The notes beneath the pieces are model-generated. The model searched no databases. It had not been told where the DNA came from and was given only the letters and a program-made list of their open reading frames with translations. From NCBI GenBank assembly GCA_937876995.1, contig CALEFD010000085.1, forward strand, positions 1-38,650: DNA of 38,650 nt, in the 5' to 3' direction. This document shows, one piece after another, positions 34,901 through 38,650 of this stretch. This DNA comes from an uncultured Bacteroidales bacterium. GTDB lineage: Bacteria > Bacteroidota > Bacteroidia > Bacteroidales > Bacteroidaceae. The stretch's first letter is position 1; every line of letters starts with the position of its first letter. A program made the translations under genes and the position numbers.

Positions 34901-36368
34901 TGTGGGTAATGATAAAAATTACACATTAGGAAAACAGAGTAATTCCAATTCTGGTGGTACGGAAATGCTTCATCCTCGTGAAGGCTGGACATATAAAATA
35001 GCGTTTGAAAGTATTCCTGATTCAAAGCAAATAGTACCAAGCTTGCTAAATGGTAATAAGAAAGATGATACAGACCACTATTTTATTTATAATGGTACTA
35101 TTGCCAAGGCTGTGACCATTCCTACTCCTTATGAAGTTATAAACCTGAATCTTCAATCACTTGAGTTCCGTTCGGCTTCAAATAATGGTGATAATAGGAC
35201 ATATAACCTGAACTTTGGTAATGATTTCTATCTTAAGGCAACTATCTCACCAGAAGATGCACAGAAATATGCAGGCAAATTTGTAAAGTTACAGGGTAGC
35301 TTCAGTAATCAACAAAATGGTGGCAACAACTCTATTGATTGGAATGCTAGCAAGCAGGATGGTAGCTCTATTGTAGATAGAAACAATAATGGAAACTCTC
35401 TACAATTCGAGATTAAAGCCGGGCAAACAGAATATGAGATTCATTGGAAATTTGTAAGACCTGAAGGTAATACCTCAAATCCTGTTCAGTTTACTTATAC
35501 GGTTAGTAATCCTGAATATACCGGCGATAATACTGCCACTGCCACAATAGCATTTGTCAACGAACCAACTACTCAATCAGGAACTACTGTTTATAGCGGA
35601 CAGAAACAATGGGGTGAATGGTCCAATTCTGATTTCTTAGAAATATATAATCATTACCTACCGGTAGGGACAGAGATAATAGTTAACACCACATCGACCA
35701 ATGGAGGCGCGTTTGAATTGCATGATTGTGAAGAAAGGTCTCTTAGATTCCAAGATGTAAATTATCCTGTGACAGGCGATAATTATTATAATGTAGGTAG
35801 TGGCAATACATCTCATTCGTTTAAGGTAGCTAATAATACTACTGCAAATGGGAATACCATTAATGGTGTAAATGGCTTAAGGATTAATGGTACCAATGTT
35901 ACAATAACAAGTGTTGTAGTAAAATTCCCCAATCAGATAGCTGAAATATTAAATCGTGATTTTAATGATGGTAATGCAATAAATGGTTGGAGTAATAATG
36001 ACGCTTATGTCAAACCTACAGTAAAAAATGAGAATGGTTATAGTTATCTTGTACTATCTAATTCGGGTGGTTTTGCTCAAGCTGCAATTGATGGGGGATA
36101 TGAACCAGGAAATTATGTGCTGACAGTTAATGTAAAAGGAACAGTTTCAGGTAGTATAAAGCAAATATTCCAACATTTCTATACTCCAAAGAATGGTCAG
36201 ACCCAGTATGTAGATGCTACATCTACGAATATTGATATTACAACAGAATGGAAAACAGTATCTATTAACGTTAGACTTGAAAGAGGATGTAATCGTTTTA
36301 TGTTTGATTATAGCAATTTTAATGGTGAAATTCATATTGATGATTTGAAGTTAGTAAGAACTAATTGA
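31920..36368 (+). CDS. Giant fimbrial tip subunit/adhesin with several beta-sandwich modules
   Basis: 1482 aa. The lipoprotein signal is LLLFVACGE. An ATG at 31953 gives a more typical signal peptide and may be the true start. GGISTRTAPAENITSITALAF resembles the 768-aa subunit. A pilin-like region runs to about 345, and beta-rich repeats to 600. A jelly-roll-like module (about 602-766) ends APGTYTLQRGSADYLLYYM. A lectin-like module at about 1223-1337 runs from YSGQKQWGEWSNSDF to RINGTNVTITSVVV. A C-terminal CBM4/9-like domain (about 1345-1482) ends GEIHIDDLKLV. Size and last position parallel Mfa5-type tip proteins, but no von Willebrand domain is visible. Glycan binding is inferred. Confidence 0.78.
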   Translation: MNIKNRYIFNQMAVAKGWLIKTFLLLLLLFVACGEPDDMFGTIHGDDEEIELTINTLLPDGGISTRTAPAENITSITALAFDRNHELIKVQTSEVVQSTTSNTTGTFKVAVPQRTRRIHFIAKNNGEFAEITESDYGKTDVGLLVNRISSIQNSQDENGISNALHYWQMLDFESAEDLKDLSDELQALDKKTDDGYQLPLIRNMAKITLNLQEGMTGHIAGILNYNTTGTIVPYLKDGNNYTFKYQNTTNHELPSTFVITSDVSNCSELGTVHYLFEEYDDVGDLIYVMCYIDNDGESGNEAGHFYKVALVKPEFTGVEDKYYYVIRNQAYNINIVGKLDVALGKTDYSDAVQNAKPINDNAIEQVHLDFEPDEVYMYIGETGNVTVKIPSGLTLLRIGYSMERFDDGGISVKTTDGTERSKLNIPDPNPNDNIYVDTYDVTDLSEIVLSMNLKSSITEAISDMQIQFKGSGESKIADDKLVVHVLKRDALNVTPTAVEIPRTKGNSFSVNVIIPSFDNYDGAYELTINDKDNKYNITSPGTLVLQDGVYNVEKGQTYTFAFELREDRPAGEKHTIDFHLDTDYHDYDATTTVTLIDNVAHDQDYEIWVDNSTWTGTENSVTFFGYNKETPQGSFTTGTTPNGFRTEFYDTGANSHKSQSMVMGSDDSFTFTIPEGESRYLTMLVAANDGASPSINLTGNLTNGNSWTTANSGESIVPSNYNFGNAEINSNGRLIRYELAPGTYTLQRGSADYLLYYMRLTREKPEMTDVAQPLITDYELSWSGATYVNTDANGNLKINDSKYIVDQDNLNHTVILKSENNSLASSLNLSTFTLSEIDVQLATKVIAFEDTNNNNGKITDNNQGKSAQSNTCTLDTYNAGNYATSGTIKINEPDDYKYSAFYEKLHLNSVQYEVKSPIISGLYTSLDGDKLTPVDKFTNLDDAWAIGFKMPMVVPAPHSDLLPVSERYGNYTIDINIPEWTKRSDNTSTGLGVIVGNDKNYTLGKQSNSNSGGTEMLHPREGWTYKIAFESIPDSKQIVPSLLNGNKKDDTDHYFIYNGTIAKAVTIPTPYEVINLNLQSLEFRSASNNGDNRTYNLNFGNDFYLKATISPEDAQKYAGKFVKLQGSFSNQQNGGNNSIDWNASKQDGSSIVDRNNNGNSLQFEIKAGQTEYEIHWKFVRPEGNTSNPVQFTYTVSNPEYTGDNTATATIAFVNEPTTQSGTTVYSGQKQWGEWSNSDFLEIYNHYLPVGTEIIVNTTSTNGGAFELHDCEERSLRFQDVNYPVTGDNYYNVGSGNTSHSFKVANNTTANGNTINGVNGLRINGTNVTITSVVVKFPNQIAEILNRDFNDGNAINGWSNNDAYVKPTVKNENGYSYLVLSNSGGFAQAAIDGGYEPGNYVLTVNVKGTVSGSIKQIFQHFYTPKNGQTQYVDATSTNIDITTEWKTVSINVRLERGCNRFMFDYSNFNGEIHIDDLKLVRTN

Positions 36369-36397
36369 TAGTGTGAATACATATTGTATTAATAAAT

Positions 36398-36435
36398 TAG
36401 CCGCTATTGGCAGGTTCTCCTGCCAGTAGCGGCTA
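36398..36435 (+). terminator. Terminator at the end of the fimbrial locus
   Basis: TAGCCGCTATTGGCAGG (36398-36414) and CCTGCCAGTAGCGGCTA (36419-36435) form a 17-bp stem with one G-T pair and the loop TTCT. It lies 30 bases after the stop of the giant tip gene. No long T-run follows, but stem strength is high. The rest of the 210-base gap holds only the next promoter. Confidence 0.8.
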
Positions 36436-36530
36436 TTAGTTGCTACTTGCTTGCTATTTCCCTTTAGTGGATAAATTTTAAATCATGCCCGTCATAAGTA
36501 TCAGAGTTAGTAAGTCAACTTGCTATCTGG

Positions 36531-36561
36531 TTTGTCTGTTTGTGGAAAATCAATATCTTTG
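36531..36561 (+). promoter_or_regulatory. Promoter of the DUF6922-like gene
   Basis: TTTG (36531-36534), a 19-base spacer and TATCTTTG (36554-36561) match both Bacteroidetes promoter elements exactly. The start codon is only 18 bases past the -7 box, so the leader is about 10 bases. Confidence 0.75.
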
Positions 36562-36578
36562 CAAAAAAATAGTGTGAT

Positions 36579-36884
36579 ATGTCAGAAAGAGAATGTATTT
36601 CAAAACTTTCAAAGGTGCTGTTTTGGGATATGGATATGGAACTGGTGAATATGGATTCCTGTCCGTCTCAAATAATTCAGCGTGTTTTGGAATATGGAAC
36701 TATTGACGATTGGCGCATAATTCGTACTTATTATGGCTTGGATAAGATTGTTGAGGTGTGCCGTAATCTTAGGTCTTTAGATCCTATTGCACTGTCTTTT
36801 ATTAGCACTATTTCTAATACAGATAAAACTGAATATAGATGTTATCGTACAAAACAGTCGAATCCCACACTTTGGAATCAGTAG
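36579..36884 (+). CDS. DUF6922-like small protein
   Basis: 101 aa, soluble and helical. The pattern SKVLFWDMDMELVNMDSC, IIQRVLEYGTIDDWRIIRTYYG, then LDPIALSFISTISN and a Cys/Arg tail ending NPTLWNQ resembles the DUF6922 family of Bacteroidales. Members of that family often sit beside nucleotidyltransferase-type toxin genes. Here an MNT gene follows after 79 bases. The family assignment is from memory of the pattern and is moderate. An antitoxin-like role is only suggested by context. Confidence 0.65.
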   Translation: MSERECISKLSKVLFWDMDMELVNMDSCPSQIIQRVLEYGTIDDWRIIRTYYGLDKIVEVCRNLRSLDPIALSFISTISNTDKTEYRCYRTKQSNPTLWNQ

Positions 36885-36963
36885 CAAAAAATCTTATAAT
36901 CGCAAAAAGATAATTTGGTGAAATCAAAAATTACTTGTTTATTTGCGGTGTTATTAATTGTAG

Positions 36964-37281
36964 ATGATGAAACAGTCGGTCATAGAAAGTATAAAACAGA
37001 CGCTTATCACTAATCTTCCGTATGGTGCTAAAGCATGGATTTTCGGTTCGCAAGCTCGTGGTGATGCTCATGATGGTTCCGACTGGGATATTCTCATAGT
37101 ATTGAATAAGGATAAACTTTTACCATCTGATTATGATACTGTTACTTATCCATTGACGGTATTAGGTTGGGATCTGGGTGAACAGATAAATCCTATAATG
37201 TATTCTAACAAGGAATGGGAAGATAGTAAGATAACTCCTTTTTATCACAATGTTCAAAAAGATGCAATTGCTTTGATATGA
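36964..37281 (+). CDS. MNT-type nucleotidyltransferase domain protein
   Basis: 105 aa. The polymerase beta-like minimal nucleotidyltransferase core is intact: WIFGSQARGDAHDGSDWDIL at about 22-41, with GS and the catalytic D-x-D pair (DWD), and another acidic strand around GWDLGEQINPIMYS. Such proteins are usually the antitoxin of MNT-HEPN pairs and adenylylate the HEPN toxin. The following frame starts inside its stop (ATGA) and begins like a HEPN protein but is broken. This is therefore a probable orphan antitoxin. ATG at 36967 is an alternative start. Confidence 0.88.
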   Translation: MMKQSVIESIKQTLITNLPYGAKAWIFGSQARGDAHDGSDWDILIVLNKDKLLPSDYDTVTYPLTVLGWDLGEQINPIMYSNKEWEDSKITPFYHNVQKDAIALI

Positions 37282-37353
37282 GTTTAAGTGTAGAAGACCG
37301 TAAAAGAGCTTATTCAAAAGGTTGAGGATTTACTTTTAGAAAGTTCAATATAA
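37278..37353 (+). pseudogene. HEPN domain gene remnant (frameshifted and truncated)
   Basis: The frame starts at an ATGA overlap with the MNT gene and reads MSLSVEDRKR before stopping at 37325. Removing one A from the run at 37302-37305 gives MSLSVEDRKELIQKVEDLLL followed by ESSI and a stop at 37353. This matches the usual start and first helix of HEPN partners (MSL..EDR..L....KAED.LLEA). The remaining ~100 codons with the RxxxxH site are missing, replaced by repeat DNA. The toxin is therefore inactive unless another copy exists. Confidence 0.65.
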
Positions 37354-37392
37354 TTTTAACTGTCACATTCCGTCCCTTGGGGTCTCCATCAT

Positions 37393-37498
37393 CTGTCACG
37401 GGTGATCTCTGTCACGGGTGATCTCCAGATCGCCCGTAGCTTATCCGTCTCCGTCACAGTGTGTTTCAGTCACAGGGGGTCTCCAGACCCCCTGTAAC
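37393..37498. repeat. Palindromic intergenic repeat cluster
   Basis: Two related 30-base palindromes lie at 37411-37440 and 37469-37498, both centred on GATCTCCAGATC or GGTCTCCAGACC. Substitutions between them are compensatory: outer G-C becomes A-T, inner A-T becomes G-C, and T-G becomes G-C. A 16-base sequence, CTGTCACGGGTGATCT, is repeated head-to-tail at 37393-37408 and 37409-37424. A degenerate partial copy (GGGGTCTCCATCATC) is at 37378-37392. The region is noticeably richer in G+C than its surroundings. It resembles REP-type elements. Confidence 0.65.
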
Positions 37499-37521
37499 AA
37501 ATATGATTCCCTGTAACAAAA

Positions 37522-37570
37522 AATAAGATAATGACCACACAACTCTCAGACGTGTGGTCATTATCTTATT
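37522..37570 (-). terminator. Terminator of the 59-aa gene
   Basis: Perfect 19-bp stem: AATAAGATAATGACCACAC (37522-37540) and its complement at 37552-37570, with an 11-base loop. On the minus strand a T-run follows (complement of 37518-37523). It is 17 bases past the stop at 37587. It probably also stops plus-strand transcription from the MNT side. Confidence 0.85.
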
Positions 37571-37586
37571 CTCTAAAACATATATG

Positions 37587-37766
37587 TTATAGACCAGAAT
37601 TCTCTGCAATAATCTGGCTGGCAGGAATGTGTTCTATACCCTTGCCTTCGGTATATATTACAACATTCTCTCCTCGCAAGGATTTTTCTTGTAACATTCG
37701 TTCTTCTGCCAATTTTAGTCCGGCATCGATTAAATTCATCAATTCTTTTACTTCCTTCTCAGACAT
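37587..37766 (-). CDS. Small conserved-looking protein of unknown function (59 aa)
   Basis: 59 codons from ATG at 37766 to TAA at 37587. The product has an N-terminal amphipathic helix (SEKEVKELMNLIDAGLKLAE), a basic/acidic turn (ERMLQEKSLRGE), then a strand and tail (NVVIYTEGKGIEHIPASQII). No signal or membrane segment is present. Support comes from a consensus promoter (37784-37813), a 19-bp terminator directly after the stop, and balanced codon use. It resembles small Bacteroidales proteins with the pattern LAEERML..K...G..VV. Function unknown. Confidence 0.7.
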   Translation of the reverse strand: MSEKEVKELMNLIDAGLKLAEERMLQEKSLRGENVVIYTEGKGIEHIPASQIIAENSGL

Positions 37767-37783
37767 AGGACTTAATAGTGTTG

Positions 37784-37813
37784 CAAATATACAGCTTATT
37801 TTGTGACAAGCAA
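37784..37813 (-). promoter_or_regulatory. Promoter of the 59-aa gene
   Basis: On the minus strand TTG (37813-37811), a 19-base spacer and TATATTTG (37791-37784) match the Bacteroidetes promoter, with the -7 box exact. The start codon is 17 bases downstream. The rest of the 37814-38011 gap contains no convincing gene. Confidence 0.65.
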
Positions 37814-38011
37814 GAAAATGTATTCTTTTCTTATTGTTAGCGCATTGGTGTAGTTATGGTAGAAAGTTGTTGGTAACGATTTGGTGACTTTGAGATTGCA
37901 CCAATTTTCTGCATTATGCTTTACATAAAACAGGCTACACCTCGGCATAATTAAAACAAATTTTATTCTGCTCTCGGTTTGCACTGTCTTTGTCAAACAA
38001 CTTAGATACAA

Positions 38012-38053
38012 AAGTAGCCAAACTTCTTGCTTGATTAAAGAGTTTGGCTACTT
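38012..38053 (-). terminator. Terminator of the partial ATP-binding protein gene
   Basis: AAGTAGCCAAACT (38012-38024) and AGTTTGGCTACTT (38041-38053) form a 13-bp perfect stem with a 16-base loop. It starts 7 bases past the stop at 38061, and on the minus strand runs into a short TTTT tract. Confidence 0.75.
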
Positions 38054-38060
38054 GTTTAAA

Positions 38061-38650
38061 CTATATCTTATTAATAACCCATTTCCCTAAGTTTCCACCT
38101 TCTCGAATCAATACGCCTTTTTCTCGTAATTGCTCTGTTATCTTTCTAACTTGACGTTCGCTGATATTCAGACGCTTAGAAAGTTCTGCTCTTGAAATTG
38201 ACGGAGTTCTTTTTATTGCTTCCAATAGTTGCTCTTCGCTCGTTGGAACGCTTTGGAACGCTTTTGGATCATCGTTGGAACGCTTTGGATCACCTTCTTC
38301 ATTTACACGCCAAATAACAACCCTAAAATCTTCTTCTTGATAAAACTCTGGAGTTTTCAGTCCGTACTCGCGACATTTGTTTATGATATCTTCTGTTCCA
38401 GTACCCACCTTTTCGATATAACCATTCCAATACATTGGGTCGGCAAGTAGCGGATTAGCAGGTAAAGATTTATGAGGACCATGCAATTTCTGTACTGTCA
38501 ATCCATATGGCAATGTGCCAGGATTCCAAACCTCCAATCTGTCACGAAACAACATTACCTGAACGCTGGCATTACTTGTATAATCCCTATGGCATATGGC
38601 ATTTACGATTGCTTCTTTGACAGCATCAATAGGTAATTCAGGACGTGTCG
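38061..38650 (-). CDS. AlbA_2/RecG-like ATP-binding wHTH protein, C-terminal part
   Basis: The frame runs off the window at 38650, leaving about 195 residues. The visible part begins RPELPIDAVKEAIVNAICHR and continues YTSNASVQVMLFRDRLEVWN and GYIEKVGTGTEDIINKC. These are the C-terminal, HATPase_c_4-like region of the divergent AAA-4 (AlbA_2) regulators often annotated as RecG-like. After a repetitive Asp/Pro/Lys/Ser linker, a winged helix follows (ISRAELSKRLNISERQVRKI). Such proteins are putative transcriptional regulators and occur often in accessory regions. The true start is outside the window. Confidence 0.85.
   Translation of the reverse strand, partial: TRPELPIDAVKEAIVNAICHRDYTSNASVQVMLFRDRLEVWNPGTLPYGLTVQKLHGPHKSLPANPLLADPMYWNGYIEKVGTGTEDIINKCREYGLKTPEFYQEEDFRVVIWRVNEEGDPKRSNDDPKAFQSVPTSEEQLLEAIKRTPSISRAELSKRLNISERQVRKITEQLREKGVLIREGGNLGKWVINKI

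Noticed and set aside
37796..38011. 71-aa open frame on the minus strand upstream of the 59-aa gene
   Set aside because: It runs through the promoter of the 59-aa gene, has odd composition and no starts or signals. It may be part of a dispersed repeat, but no second copy is in this window.

Overview
The window is chromosomal DNA from a member of the Bacteroidales, most likely a gut or oral Bacteroides/Prevotella-type organism. Four things point there. Promoters follow the Bacteroidetes pattern (TTTG or TTG, 18-21 bases, then TAnnTTTG). Lipoprotein signal peptides are frequent. Type IX secretion proteins PorW and PorX are present. There is also a complete type V (Mfa/Fim-type) fimbrial locus and several Bacteroidetes-restricted families (DUF3575, DUF3868, DUF4834, DUF2490). 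No phage, insertion sequence, rRNA or CRISPR array is visible.

Left part (1-4687, minus strand): the 5' portion of a tRNA-Lys, then a five-gene operon. It starts with a VTC-type polyphosphate polymerase and a DUF4956 membrane protein, followed by a DUF2490 outer-membrane barrel, a small secreted protein with a type IX sorting-like tail, and a Cthe_2159-type beta-helix carbohydrate-binding protein. It looks like an inner-membrane polymer-making module joined to an envelope/surface module.

Middle part (4800-21970): mostly housekeeping genes, namely frr-rsgA, tadA with a small ribbon-helix-helix-like protein, yraN-biotin ligase, pyrH, the phosphatidylethanolamine pathway (psd-pssA-DUF4834), a lone carboxylesterase lipoprotein, dnaE-trxA and a small acidic protein, and the operon [small Cys/His membrane protein]-porW-porX-tsaE. 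Convergent genes are packed to 0-1 base, and two intrinsic terminators lie inside the 3' ends of opposing genes.

Right-centre (22352-36368, plus strand): a fimbrial locus of about 14 kb. It holds a fimbrillin-like lipoprotein, DUF3575 and DUF3868/OmpA-like assembly proteins, the major pilin, an Mfa2/FimB-type anchor, and three progressively larger minor subunits (523, 768 and 1482 aa). These appear to carry related lectin-like beta-sandwich modules at or near their C-termini. The locus ends in a strong 17-bp-stem terminator, and a hairpin separates the major pilin from the anchor and tip genes.

Right end (36500-38650): small accessory genes. These are a DUF6922-like protein, an MNT nucleotidyltransferase whose HEPN partner has decayed to a frameshifted 24-codon remnant, a cluster of palindromic repeats whose arms differ by compensatory substitutions, a 59-aa orphan with its own promoter and terminator, and the C-terminal part of an AlbA_2/RecG-like ATP-binding wHTH protein running off the window.

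The best candidates for under-described biology are the polyphosphate polymerase/surface-protein operon, the lectin-decorated giant fimbrial tip subunits, the overlapping porW-porX pair, and the covarying palindromic repeat beside the decayed MNT/HEPN pair.
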